This document shows positions 48,501-60,048 of a stretch of DNA of 64,000 nucleotides, one piece after another; the stretch's first letter is position 1; the number at the start of each line of letters is the position of its first letter. The stretch comes from Morella rubra. Lineage: Eukaryota; Streptophyta; Magnoliopsida; Fagales; Myricaceae. A program made the position numbers and the translations under genes. Under the pieces are notes generated by a model. That model saw only the letters and a list, made by a program, of their open reading frames with translations, did not search any database and was not told the DNA's origin. Location: NCBI GenBank assembly GCA_003952965.2, contig CM025849.1:23350226-23414225 (forward strand), read 5' to 3'.

Positions 48501-51500
48501 CTTACCACATGTTGACTGGCAGCTAAGTATACATACAGCGGCTCATTTTGTACAGGTTGGTTGAGGAGGGGAGGCCGAGTGAGATGCTCCTTGAGCCCCT
48601 CCAGGGCTCAAATACATTCTTCGTCCTACTTAAAGGCTTTCTTTAGAGTCTTAAAGAAAGACAAGCAATTATCAATGGAGTGGGAGATAAAACGGTTGAG
48701 GGTAACCACTCACCGATCAACATCTAAAGTTCTTTGCAATTGGTGGGTGGAGCAAGGTGGACAATAGTGTCGATCTTTTATGGGTTTGTGTCAATGCCCC
48801 TATTGCAGACCATGAACCCTAGAAACTTCCTCGAAGACATGCCAAAGGCACATTTGGTGGGGTTTAACTTCATTGAAGGTGTCGAAGGTTTCTTCAGATC
48901 GTCGAGGTGGTAAACAACTTGCCTGCTTTTCACTAGCATGTCATTAACGTAAACTTCCATCTTTCAGCTTAATTGCATATTAAACATCAATTGACTTACC
49001 TATGGTAAGTGGCTCTTGTATTTTTCAAACCGAAGGGCATGACCAAGTGATAGTAGAGTCCTCTGTCAGTGATGAAAGCAGTTTTCTCCTGATTGGCGGG
49101 ATACATTTGTATCTGATTATACCCTGAAAAGGCATTCAGAAATGAGAGGAGCTCGTGTTTTGTAGTGGAGTCTACTAGCATATTGATCCTCAGTAGACTA
49201 TCTTGCGCAACTAGGTTGGTTTCTATGAACTGCAACCTTTGGTCCTGGGTAGTGGTCTTTCACAAGGATTCGGCAGAAGAGTTGGGACAAAGGCAGCCTT
49301 TGTTTTGCTGATTTTTTCTAGGGACTTGCGACATCTTTCACTCCACGGGCTGGCGAGCTTCTGTTAAGCTTTTGGCGTTTTAACTGTTGTTCCCACAAAC
49401 GACGCCAACTGATGATGTCAAGAAAGTCCGTCTCACCTAAGTTGCCATGGGCTGTAGATCGAGTCTCTGCGAATATGGAGCCTACACAAAGGTACTGTGT
49501 GAAGGGGCCTTCCTGGGGGGATAACCTCTGATGGTGAAGTCAATTCCTCCTCAATGTCAGTAGTAGCTCTTATTTTTTAAAATACCTTTTGGTTTTGAAG
49601 TCTTACCTCTTCGTCCGCCCCCTTTTGAAAGGGGCTGACAAACGGGTCAGACTGAAGAGATGATCCACGGGTAAGGAATCGAGGTGGTGTAACATGTGCA
49701 GACGGAAAATCGTTATGGGCATCTTCATAGGGGAGATGGCCTATTCCTAGGGTTCTCCCAAGAACCATCATTTTAGAGAAAGTTTGCCCGTGGGCCAGAT
49801 GTTGCCTCATCCCAATCAGGCCCTCTTTGTCTCAGTCTCTTAGTGTGGTGTCTCTTTCTCCCGACCCCCTTTCAATATGGGCTTTTGTTTGTGGCCAGGG
49901 GCTGGACCTTGGCCTGATGGGCCACGGATTCCATATCTATCAATACTCATGAAATAACATCAGATCAAATTAACGTGTGCTTTACATGTAGGTACTCTCC
50001 GCTTGTTCGTAATTGTAACTTTAGATCTCACTAGAGATAATATTACTCATAATATTATGGGAATTAGTTAATGTAATTTTTTTTCCTCGTGCTGTTAGTT
50101 TAATGTGTACTCAGTAAAACAAGTGAAAGGTTTAATGAGGATTATGTATGAATTTTATACATTCGTTTCAATTATACCTTGCATAGACCCAATTAGCACT
50201 ATGAAACAGCAAGGAAAAAACTTAAATTAAGTTTATGGATATTATATAATTGCCATTCAAGGTAGTACAGGTTACATATTTTATTTAATATTGACGTTAT
50301 ATATGAAGCCTATTTCTTATTTCACTTGGAAATAAACATTTAATATGGATGTTAATTATCTATGCCCTTAATACGAAGAAAAGAGAATCACCCTTTATAT
50401 ACATTTAATTAGCACATAAGATATATATAACGAGTTGTACAATTTTGTATTTTACGGTGAAAGAGAACCAAGTGAATATATCTGCATACATTATGAATTT
50501 CAGAGTTCAATTGTTGTCTAGCGGGAGTGATGCAAACGCTTGACCGTATGATGCTCCCCCGCAGATTGGGAGCTTCTCGGCACAACATTTGATGTGGGGA
50601 GCCGTTCCAAGTTGACTAGAACATCAACCATGGGAGGCCTATTCTTTGGATCGGTGTGAAGGCACTGCAATGCAAGTGCAGCTGTAGCTTGGGCTCCTTT
50701 CTTGGAATACTGTCCCCCCAGCCTCGTATCCATAATCCGCAAAACTCGTCTGCTGTCATTTAGAAACGGTTTTGCCCAATCTACTAGGGTTTCCTCGACA
50801 AATCCAGCTCTATCATCATTTAAAGCCCGTTTTCCGGATAATAACTCTAATAGGACAACGCCAAAGCTGTAAACATCACTCTTTGGGGTCAAGTGACCTG
50901 TTTGGGTAAACCAGTTCATCAAAGGGAAAGAGAAGTTAGTAAAACCTACTCAACCTGCATTCACACCGATCATTTTTATTCCTTGAGTGCCGAGAAGAAT
51001 AGTAGCAAAACAGAAAAAAAAACAGCAAAGACAAATATATGGGAGACACTGGATACAATAACTCATCATGATTATAATGACATCTTTTCGTATCTTGTTT
51101 CTACCAAAAATTTAGAATATTAACCTGAAAGTGAACTGAAGAAACTATATCTACTCAGGCTCTTTCATTTCATCAGCGAAAGTGGCGATAATGTTCCTTT
51201 AATTGCCATTGTTTCTCTTCTAATTTTTCTTCCTCTGTGTTTATAAAATGGTATGTTTCCTCATTCCTACTTCATCTGGACAAACTAGGAAAGTTATGGC
51301 AAAGAGCATTGAAAGTGCAATATGAATCAACTACACAGAGCAGAATTGTAGATCAGTTTCTGAGGTTTTACAAACAATATTGATAGAGAGATCATCCCAC
51401 ACCGTACAAAGAGCACAAGGAAAAAATGAAACTCTTTGCAGTCTGTATATTGTAAAAAGATTACAAGTGCAGATCGCAAAAAAAGGCAGGTTAAGCTTCG

Positions 51501-51913
51501 AAAAATACAGCACCAGGTTCCTCTAAAATACGTATTGATAACTACCCAAGCAACCATCTAAGTCTTGTTTTCCAAAGTTATAAAGGGTAACACAACAGCT
51601 GATTTTCTGCTTTTTAGGGGTCGATAAGAGTACTACTGGAATTAAATCTAAAATCAAGGAGACACTCAGAAAAAGGGGAAGTTTTCAGATCTTTGTTGGA
51701 TATGCAGTTCCTTGTATTGATATTTTACTGACTGAAGCTTCTGAAAAATTTTCATGATACAAACTGGAGCAGCGGAAAGAACCCTAGAGTAAAGAAACAA
51801 TAGTTGAAAGGAAATTTACTCTAAGAAAGCTTCCACTTCACCCTGGAACACAGCACAACTTCGTTTGGAGTTGGAATCACCACACTACAAACTGATTTTA
51901 TTTTACTTCCCCC
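45525..51913. repeat. Right copy of the 6.4-kb duplication (contig prefix)
   Basis: It starts inside solo LTR D (CCCTCCTTCACATGAC, matching 38704) and ends at ACTTCCCCC (51913), matching the last bases before the gap (45106). Its sequence flows on naturally into the rest of the kinase intron, while the left copy ends at the gap. Confidence 0.95.
46030..49960 (-). mobile_element. Tat-like Ty3/gypsy element (right copy)
   Basis: This is the same element as at 39200-43130. RT is at 48778-49235 (with YVND), RNase H at 47794-48243, and integrase at 46727-47485 (with the Cys to Tyr change). All shared defects are identical, so it is the same insertion and not a second transposition event. Confidence 0.85.
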
Positions 51914-54900
51914 GCTTCTCTCTCTATCTCTCTCACCTACACTTCCTCGCTGCTTAAACAACTCACTGAATGGACAGCTCTCTCCACTTACACAAACTAC
52001 CTACTACCATACTCGTATATACTACCCTCATCTCACAACAGTGAACCCTACCCATTACCTCATCGAAATTTTCCAATTACTACGTAACCCACTACATAAG
52101 CTCTCTACAGCTGCTATGTTACATCAATTTTATTGATGACACTAACGAAGAAGAATGCAAACTTTGAACAGACTAATGAGGGTGAGCAGAGCTTCTAGGA
52201 GCTGAAATGACAGATAGTAACCACCTAGGTCATAACAGTTCCAGCTGGAAATGACGGATTTCTTATTTATAATGACGCATTTTGAAAAGGATTATGTTGT
52301 GCATTGATATATTGATTGGCTGTTGTGGTGTTTGCCTTCAAAATCTAGAGACACTACTAGATGCCAACATAGTAGCTAATCTGTTGTGTGGAAAGTAATC
52401 TGGTGTTTCAATGTCAGCTCTAGTCAAGTAATATGAGATCAAGATGCACATGGAGAGATGGGAAATTGAGGTTCTCATTGGAAACCAACGAGCTTTCTTG
52501 GCCAGTTTGTGGGTCAACTAACTTTGCCGGAAAGAATCAAAGCTGCTCAGTTGAAAAATGCAACATAGGTAAAGCTGATGAAGGAGGGGGTTCCATTTGG
52601 GCCGAAACAGGAGTTAATAACTTAAATGAAGTTTTATGGCAAGAAAGTGAAGGACCTTATTATAGAAGAGCACCAAAATGTACCAGGTTATAAGTTTGAC
52701 CTTGATAGTGATATGCAAGGTTAGATGTTTGCTTTTTTTTTTTTTTTTAATGCTTATAGCATTCTAGCTTTATATGCAGTGAATTGCGAGGACAGAATCT
52801 TTTTATGAGAAGGGAGGTGTTGATGTATTGCAGTATATTTAGAATAAGGGCATTTAAGTAATTTAAATATACAGTATAAATAATAGGCTGATAGAAAGAG
52901 AACCCTAATTTTTGAAAACTCATTTCCTTTTTTCACTCTCACAGACACAGTAGAAGAGCGACCCAAAGATCAGGAGTGTAAGGGACGTGGACAGGTAGAT
53001 GTGTGTTGCATAAGAACAAGCAGTTGCAAAGCACTAGAAGATGTCTTTCATTGTTGTGGCTGTATTTAGTTTCAACTATTGCGACATATTTTCGTTTACT
53101 ATTTGGAAATGTTTGGCTACTACATTTCAGATCCAATTATTTCAAAAAGCTGGTAATGAACGCATATTACTTGTGCAGACTTTATTTATTTGTGTACTTA
53201 TTTTCCACAGTGAATCTCTTAAGTCGACTGTGCAAAGCACATTGAGTTTCCTTCAACATCTTGGTTTGGGTTGTGACATCCTTCATGCTTGCCACTAACT
53301 GTGGTGCAAATTAACAAGAATCTGAGTGAAAAGGAAGAACCGAAAGTAGATAACACAACAACTTCCACTTACAGAGAAGAACAACATAATTCAAACTAAT
53401 GTTTTTCCACGTATTTTATCTATAGTTCCCTTCTGTTTAAACAACTCCTTACATGGACTCCTCTTCCCATTTTACACAAGCTACCTACTGCCACACTCAC
53501 ACAAAACCTACCCTTATATCACAGTAACAAAACCTATCTACTCTGCGTAACTTTTCATCTAGTTGAAATGACTCATTAACACACAACGCAATATATACAC
53601 AAACTAACCCACTCACTCAACACAAATATCACCAACAGGTAGCCTAGCTCTAGCCCTAGAATCCAGATTCACTAGAATTGACGAATGCTGTCTTGCTGCT
53701 TCCCCTATTATGTAACTGTCTTGAGCTACCACGCTGCTTTGAAACCCAAACTAGGCACATCCTATGCTTCCCAAAGAGCAAAAGAAGGGCAATGGACACT
53801 AGAAAAGATGGCTAACTTTATAAATATATGGTTCTAACCACAAGATACTTCCAAAGTTCTCTCATATAAGGTCTATTTAGCCAAAACAAGTACATAACCA
53901 AGACAGACAAAACCACATTGCAGCTCAGGATAGTTATGGCATGGGACCCTGGATTTAACTGATTTAGTTTCATGGTTTCTCTGTACAGCCATTTTGTATT
54001 TCTGGTTTGCTAAAGATAAAAAAGGAAACAGACTCTTCACTCTCGCTCTCCCTTCCCTAGCCATCAATACAAACCCGTTGATGAAGCCAGACCAGTTAAA
54101 GACGTAACAGAAAGGTCAAGTCTACCTGTAGCTACATATTCTGGGGCAGCATATCCTCGAGTTCCCACTACTCTGGTAGAAACATGAGTATTATCTCCAG
54201 TTGGCCCATCCCTTGCTAAGCCAAAATCTGAAAGCTTTGCATTGAAATCCTATAAAATGCTAAACAAAATTCAGATTCATATAAGAAATTACCATGCAGA
54301 CATAGCAGTTGCACCACTGATCTGCAAAATAAAACATTCAGCATTTCAACATACCGAATCAAGTAGAATGTTAGAAGCCTTTAAATCACGGTAGATTACG
54401 TTCGCATCTAAACTATGCAAGAAGGCCAGTCCTCGGGCAACACCAATTGCAATATTCATTCGTGTAGCCCAGGTTATAGGTTGAACACCTTCTGCAAAAC
54501 AATAACCCAATGGTATTAACAAGAACCAATTATGGTTAGCTCAAAATATCAATTCTTTCAGGAATACTTGAAACAAGAAATCACAAGGAAGCTTGCCAGC
54601 AAAGCATAGCCAAAAATGTATCTTTCTTTACTGGCCATATTAAAAAAAAAATTGATTGCTACAGTTTTCTGTTTCTTGTGCCCCAAAATTCTTGCCACTT
54701 TAACACTTTCTTCAGGAATCATTTTCTTAAAACTGATCCAGTTATTCCTCGATTTCCAATCCTAATAATGTCAATGAAGAAGTTATATCACAGAAGAATT
54801 ACCAGCCACAATTACCCAACCTGTTGAGTCCTAGCTTTCCAATGTCTTTGGTTCTCTTAGAACAATTTATTGCATGAATAGTAAATTTACGCAGTCAATG

Positions 54901-57298
54901 ATGACTCATCCAACTATTCAAACTTAACCATGTGAATTCAGCAAATTATAGTTCTGTATTTTGCTCCTTTTCTATGAAAAGAACGTGGAAAGCAGGCACT
55001 TATTATCTTTCTTATACAATCTCTTTGATAAGTATCTTTCTTATACAATCTCAAGCATCTTCTGCCGTAGCAACATACACCAATATTTCACTTGTTTCCA
55101 ACAATGGAAGGAGGAGATGGATTATCCAAATTTTCATTTTTTTTATTATTCTTTTTACAGAAATAACACAAACATTCCATAGGCACACATACTACACTTG
55201 TTGATGCTTATAGAGTGGGCCGCAGAAGACAGGGAAGAAAGTTTTGCTAAAAGTTAAATGTTTGGATGCACTGGAAAATTTTGAGAATTTGTTCACAAAC
55301 TCCAACAACTTTTCACAATTTCCAACAACGTTTTACAAACTCCAAAACATTTTTAACAAACCCCAATAAAATCTACACCATTCAATAAAAAATTATTCCA
55401 CAAAATATTTTTTTAGCCATCCAAATAGAGGAAGTTGGGAGAAAGAGCTCTCAAGTCTCAAATACCAACCATAAGCCAACAGTGGAAAGGCCCTGTATCC
55501 CAACTCAATAAACCATATATATATATATAGGTTCAAACACATCGGAAAAAAAAAAACTCCTAACATGTCTTGGGAAGCTCTGGATCAGGTCTCTTACAAT
55601 TTTGACCTTGGGAAGAACTCCAAAAGCCTCGTAGGCATTACAATATAGATGAGAAGGCAGTTATGCATGCTGATTGAATAGAATAGCGGAAATAAAATTG
55701 AGCTACCACCATAACGCCTTCATAATGAATCAGGCACATGAAATTGCATCTCCGATTTCATCTTATATGTCACATTGTTAATGGTATCAATTATAATACC
55801 TAATGCATATAAAGTTATACAACCAAACAAAAGGTCATCTACACTGTTATTGGATTCCCATACGAAAACAAGGAATGTTGCATTTAACATAAAAGGAATA
55901 AAAAAATGAATTACACAAGAACAGGGTGAATAAAATTTCTAGCAAAGGAGATGTACTTACTTCTAAATAAATGATTCTCCAAGCTTCCTTTTGGCATAAA
56001 CTCATAAACAAGGAGTCTATTCTCGGACTCTGAACAATAACCAATGAGTTTCACAAGATTTTCATGGTGAAGCAGGCCTAGATAATTAAGTTCTGCCTGC
56101 CAAGTTGAATGGTCCAAAACAGACTACGAGTTAAGTTTTGTTAGGGTCGAAAGGTTAATAAAGCAAGTTACACTACAGTCCTCATTGCACTTACAAGCCA
56201 TTCCTTGTGGCCTTGATAGCTTTCTGGCTTGAGCCTCTTTATCGCAACTACTATCCCAGATCCTGGCCTAGTGGGAGCTAATGTGTTCTCGTCAATCCAA
56301 CCCTTGAAAACACATCCAAACCCTCCCTCTCCAAGCAAACTTTCTGAGCGGAAATTCTTTGTGGCATTCTTGAGATCATTGAAGGTAAAGGACTTGAGAT
56401 TGTCTCCGGGAGATGCATCTGCCTTGGATGTTATAAAAGATGTGTTCAAACTTCCCAGAGGTATTTGCTCACTAGAAGTAGTCGAATCCAGCGTTGCCTT
56501 GGAAGGAGGCTCTGTAGTTCAAAAAATAGTAGGGAGGGAGGTTGGGAAAGCACATACAAGTTAAAGGCAGATAAAAAGAAAGGGCATTCGAAGAAATTAG
56601 TGAGTAAAAAACTGATAAACCTACCTTAAAAACTCATGAAATCAAATACAATATGCTAGAGAAACACAGAACAAGGTGTGAATTCAGGTTACTTTTTCCA
56701 TCACCGTTATTTGTACATTCAGACTGGCAGCAACTCAAAAGATCAAAATACCATGAAGTGTATAAATGGAAGACGACAAATCATGGTCACGTCATTTACG
56801 CTTCTCTTCCAATTTGCAAGTGTCACTGGAGGCCATAAATTTACGATCTTACTGCATAGTCTCACAAATGTTGATCTTTTCGCTTGTATCTCTATATATC
56901 TGTACGTTACAAAGTATTCTGCATTTACAAACTTATTCTGCATTTACTTTACTGGTCGCTTGTACATAATTCATCCCCTACATCATCCAAAAGTAGAAAA
57001 AGGAAGAATTGGCCTAAAATCAACAACTCCCAATCCAAAAACCGGACAGCACATTATAATATAATGTTTAATAGAGACAACCATTTCACCTATCTCTTTA
57101 ATTGAGCCAGATACAAGGGGTTCAACAATGAGCTAGCAACCGGCGTCCCGGGTCCGTACAAGATAACACAACAAACATTACCAAGCAAAGAAAGAAAGAA
57201 AGAAAAATAATAAAGAAATAAAGTAGCAGAGAGTCACCAGAAACAATGGTAGAAGAAGCATGAGCACACTTGGCGGTCTTCCTGAAACAATTTCCCAT
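50518..57298 (-). CDS. Receptor-like cytoplasmic kinase, subfamily VII (PBL2/PBL3/APK2-like), six exons
   Basis: The exons, in transcript order, are 57238-57298, 56195-56511, 55961-56096, 54355-54491, 54126-54249 and 50518-50897. All have GT-AG borders and join in frame: 1155 nt, 384 residues. The start is fixed by [11 protein letters not shown], an N-myristoylation/palmitoylation motif that anchors these kinases to the plasma membrane. A linker is followed by [13 protein letters not shown] (62-74). The glycine loop is GEGGFGCV (81-88), the ATP lysine is K112 in VAIK, and the catalytic loop YRDLKASN (205-212) has D207, with Tyr for His as usual in this subfamily. DFG is at 225-227, the activation segment is [14 protein letters not shown], and a short tail ends KRLHHSR. 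PBL kinases relay signals from surface receptors, often in immunity. That role is family knowledge; the exact orthologue is not certain. Intron 5 is 3.2 kb and repeat-bearing. Confidence 0.95.
51914..53720. other. Intron 5 insert-like DNA with diverged direct repeats and an LTR-like start
   Basis: This lies inside the last kinase intron. Two diverged direct repeats share TTAAACAACTC, CTCT(C/T)CC, TTACACAA(A/G)CTACCTACT and further blocks (51948-52080 and 53433-53600). Between them, GAGAAGGGAGG followed by TGTTGATGTATTGCAG (52818), with a TATA-like CAGTATAAATAATAGG near 52872, looks like a polypurine tract plus the start of a small plus-strand LTR. No retroelement protein is recognised. The 86-codon open frame at 52433-52693 matches nothing that I know. 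Confidence 0.4.
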
Positions 57299-57620
57299 CG
57301 TTGATCCTATGAGACACAGCTATCCCAAACTCCCGTGGAAAAATAGAGGTAAAGGAATTGTCGCCGTGGGATAAGCAAGGAAATGTCCAAGAAGCAGCGG
57401 GGTCGTCCATCTGACAGCGGCGGCGACAATAGCAGCGGGGTTGGTCAAATGGAAGAAAGTCGCTTTCTTCTGGTAAATGAGAGGACCCTCCAATTCTCGA
57501 TTCAATAATCAATAGACTATTTCCACAAGGCAACAGCACTCCTTGGCGGGTCCCACTTTTTTTTTTGTTTTTTTTGAGTGGCGGGTCCCACTTTCGATCC
57601 AATGAAAGCATGAGTCTATG
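57299..57620 (-). promoter_or_regulatory. Putative 5' UTR/promoter-proximal region of the kinase gene
   Basis: The 300 bases upstream of the ATG (57298) are GC-richer than their surroundings, with CCGC and GCCGCC words near 57405-57435 (GGCGGCGAC on the plus strand). The minus-strand open frame through it is not a gene; its extension merely runs into the true start. No TATA box could be assigned with confidence. Confidence 0.35.
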
Positions 57621-58130
57621 TTCAACACCTTGACTATAACTGTCTCAAGCCAGTAGTGGAAACAAGAGTCACGGGGTGGGATTTTTTTTTTTTTTTTAAG
57701 CGGGAAAGGGAGGGAATCAGCGGAGCCCTCCGTGGAGAGATTTCCGACCCCCCCCCCCCCAGCAAAAAATCTAAATCTCTCTGTTTTTCGTTGAATTTGT
57801 AAAAAAAAATTATTTTTTAGGTAAAGAACAAAATTTAAAAAGTTTTACACATACTTCAACAAACTCAATTCATTTTCCAATAAAAATCATTGTGCTATCA
57901 AAATATACAACACTCCACCTATCCTTTTTTTACCCATCTCTAATACAATTTAATCATAAAGAACTTTATTAACTTATCTTATCTAAACTTTTTTACAAAT
58001 TTTAATAAAATTCAATTTCCTACCAAATAACCTTCGGCCTATTTATCAATTTTTTACAAAAACTCCTAAAAAGTCAAACTCCAACAACTTTGTTCTCAAA
58101 ACTTGAAATATAAAATTTTTTTTTTACATG
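57621..58130. other. AT-rich upstream DNA with homopolymer runs
   Basis: It contains a T-run (57681-57697) and a C-run (57749-57761), then AT-rich DNA whose composition resembles small MITEs (TCCAACAACTTT, also seen near 55300 in intron 3). No paired termini were confirmed. Confidence 0.35.
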
Positions 58131-58689
58131 CACTACAAGAAAATACATCTTAGGTGACAAATTTTTGAGTGTCAAACCAAATTTTATCACCTAAAGTCAC
58201 ATTTCCATGACAAAACATTAATTTCGTCACTTAAAATCATCCAGGAATGCCAAAATCATCTGAACAGGTCCTAAAACCGTTTGGACGGATTTCTGGTTTG
58301 GCCACATAGACCTCGTCGCGAATGAGTGATGATAAAAATCGTCACAAATACTTAATATCCGTCCGAACCCATAAACAAACAGTTCAAATGCTTTGTTGGG
58401 TGACAAATTCCAAATCGTCATAACTGAGTGACGATGAGAATCGTCACAAATTTTACAAGACCGTCCGGACGTCATGTTTACACCGTCCGACTGATTTACC
58501 TAACGAATAATGATCGTCAGTACATAGTGACAAATTAAAAATCGTCATGAACACTAAATCCAGCCGGACGAAAACATGAGCATCCAGCACAAAAAAAAAA
58601 AAAAACGTCTGGACGCAAAACATGTCCGCACAGGTATGAATGCTTCTTGCGAATCGTGTGGTTCCACGTTGCAAAACTTCACACATGGA

Positions 58690-58940
58690 TGTCGAAACTG
58701 TCCGGACGATGGAAGTTCTAAGAAGATTTTCGAATCGGTCATATTTAATGACGTTGAATTTGATTGGGCCACGTGTGAATCTAACCTTTGAGACGTGTCC
58801 GAACCCTATGAATCGTCGGACGAGCTTACACATTAAACGGGCCAGACTTTGTCAAAATCACACTTTCACTCTCTTCTCTCAAACTTTTCTCTCAAAGTTT
58901 TCACTATCCGTTCGAGATCTCTCAAACAACTTCAGGTAAA
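58690..58940 (+). promoter_or_regulatory. Promoter/5' leader-like module with G-box (copy 1)
   Basis: TATTTAATGACGTTGAATTT is followed by GATTGGGCCACGTGTG (G-box CCACGTGT at 58769-58776). Then comes a CT-rich leader (TCACTCTCTTCTCTCAAAC) and a splice-donor-like CAG/GTAAAACC at 58935. The same arrangement recurs at 60655-60880. It may drive an element-internal transcript. Only the sequence similarity is observed. Confidence 0.4.
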
Positions 58941-59226
58941 ACCTTCTTCGTGAGTTTGCTTTTTCATTTCATGCATTTCAATTGAATTTTTTAAATTTTG
59001 TTTGTTCTTTTGTTCATCAAAGTACGTTGTTTGGTTTGTGTTCATCGTACCATTCGGACGCTTGTATATAGATTCGGATGTTTAGTGCATCCGGATGTGC
59101 TTGGCCACGTTTAGATTCGCCTTCTAAATGTAAACTTCGCCGTTTGAATTACGTGCGAACGGTTTGTGCTTATGTTCGGACGGTTTTTGCTAGGTTGACC
59201 ATGGATCGCTGGGAGAAGTATCACCA

Positions 59227-59604
59227 ATGTCAGGCACAGACAGAGTACCAGCTTGGGCGGACCTTTTTAGTGAGCTGAGGGGGAGTATTCGGGCGATAGT
59301 GGAGCTGACGCATTCGTTGTGCATGGAGCTCCAATGCCTTGACCAGTCGGAGAATAAATTTGCTCTAACGGATAAGGCTCTGATGGAGGAGCTGAATATT
59401 ATGTGGATAGAACAATGTTCCAGTTGTCCCGGTCTGTCCATGCCATTTTCATTACAGCTCCAGACACTCATCAGACAGGTGGATAATATGGAGGAGTATT
59501 TGCGCATGTTCATGATGCCTTCGAACAAGATATGGACCAGCCAGCTCATGATTCGGAGTAGTCTCATGTTTATGTTTTATCGCTATTATTTACTTATCCT
59601 TTGA
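59227..59604 (+). CDS. Hypothetical 125-codon ORF within CACTA-like DNA
   Basis: The open frame begins MSGTDRVPAWADLFSELRGS and includes AIVELTHSLCMELQCLDQSE, then a Met-rich end. I recognise no family. It lies about 290 bases after a promoter/leader-like module with a possible splice donor (58935). An overlapping frame from 59200 (MDRWEKYHQCQAQTEYQLG) could be the true start if spliced or shifted. The composition is less AT-rich than its neighbours. It could be a short internal gene of the transposon or chance. Confidence 0.3.
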   Translation: MSGTDRVPAWADLFSELRGSIRAIVELTHSLCMELQCLDQSENKFALTDKALMEELNIMWIEQCSSCPGLSMPFSLQLQTLIRQVDNMEEYLRMFMMPSNKIWTSQLMIRSSLMFMFYRYYLLIL

Positions 59605-59676
59605 AGTACAGTCTTTCGGCTTGTACTAGACATTATGATTGTGTTTTTTTTTATGTATTCAAAATAAACAACTTAG

Positions 59677-60048
59677 GGTTAAATACACTTTGCCCCCCTC
59701 ATCTTTGGGGTCATTTACACTTTACACCCCGATGTATTATTTTTGACACATTGGACCCCTTAACTTACATATTTTTTCACTTTGGACCCCGCACCCAAAT
59801 TGCCCGTCAATTTAGACGGATTCCGTCAAAATTTGGGGTGCAATTGCCCCCCTTTTGGTGTATGTACATAAGGGGGGTACACATTGCACAAATTTTTGAC
59901 GGAATCCGTCTAAATTAACGGGCAATTTGGGTGCGGGGTCCAAAGTGAAAAAATGTGTAAGTTAAGGGGTCCAATGTGTCAAAAATAATATATCGGGGTG
60001 CAAAGTGTAAATAACCCCAAAGATAAGGGGGTAAAGTGTATTTTACCC
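59677..60048. mobile_element. MULE-like foldback MITE, 372 bp, exact 9-bp TSD
   Basis: The TSD AACAACTTA is at 59668-59676 and 60049-60057. The arms are almost complete inverted repeats of about 180 bp: GGGTTAAATACACTTTGCCC on the left, and GGGTAAAATACACTTTACCC as the complement of the right end. Internal paired blocks include CAATTTAGACGGATTCCGTC and its partner. A 9-bp TSD and long arms point to Mutator-like mobilisation. It can fold into a near-perfect hairpin. It lies inside the CACTA-like region, so it is younger than that region. Confidence 0.92.

Larger units (their letters stand above)
58131..59676 (+). mobile_element. CACTA-type terminus with GTCCGGACG-rich subterminal DNA
   Basis: CACTACAAGAAAATACATC at 58131 is the classic terminal sequence of plant CACTA (En/Spm) elements. 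After it come many copies, in both orientations, of words such as CCGTCCGGACG, GTCCGAAC and TTCGGACG, as well as GTGACAAATT/ATCGTCAC pairs (58155-58545). Dense short subterminal repeats are the known transposase-binding sites of CACTA elements. No TNP2-like transposase and no matching right terminus (complement ending CTTGTAGTG) was found before 64000. The element is either non-autonomous and truncated or extends beyond what I can resolve. Repeat-rich DNA of the same kind continues to about 61900. Confidence 0.65.

Noticed and set aside
38704..51913. A true recent tandem segmental duplication of the kinase 3' end
   Set aside because: The copies are joined only by an N gap, have suffix/prefix geometry and differ mainly at contig ends. 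An unmerged overlap explains this more simply, though reads are needed for proof.
52433..52693. 86-codon open frame in kinase intron 5
   Set aside because: No recognisable domain, and no splice or promoter evidence.
57234..57611. Minus-strand 125-codon open frame overlapping kinase exon 1
   Set aside because: It reads the exon in another frame and runs through the 5' UTR; the true exon 1 encodes the MGNC start.
58554..58833. Overlapping open frames on both strands in the CACTA-like region
   Set aside because: They are mirror frames through repeat-rich DNA with homopolymers; none has a family pattern.
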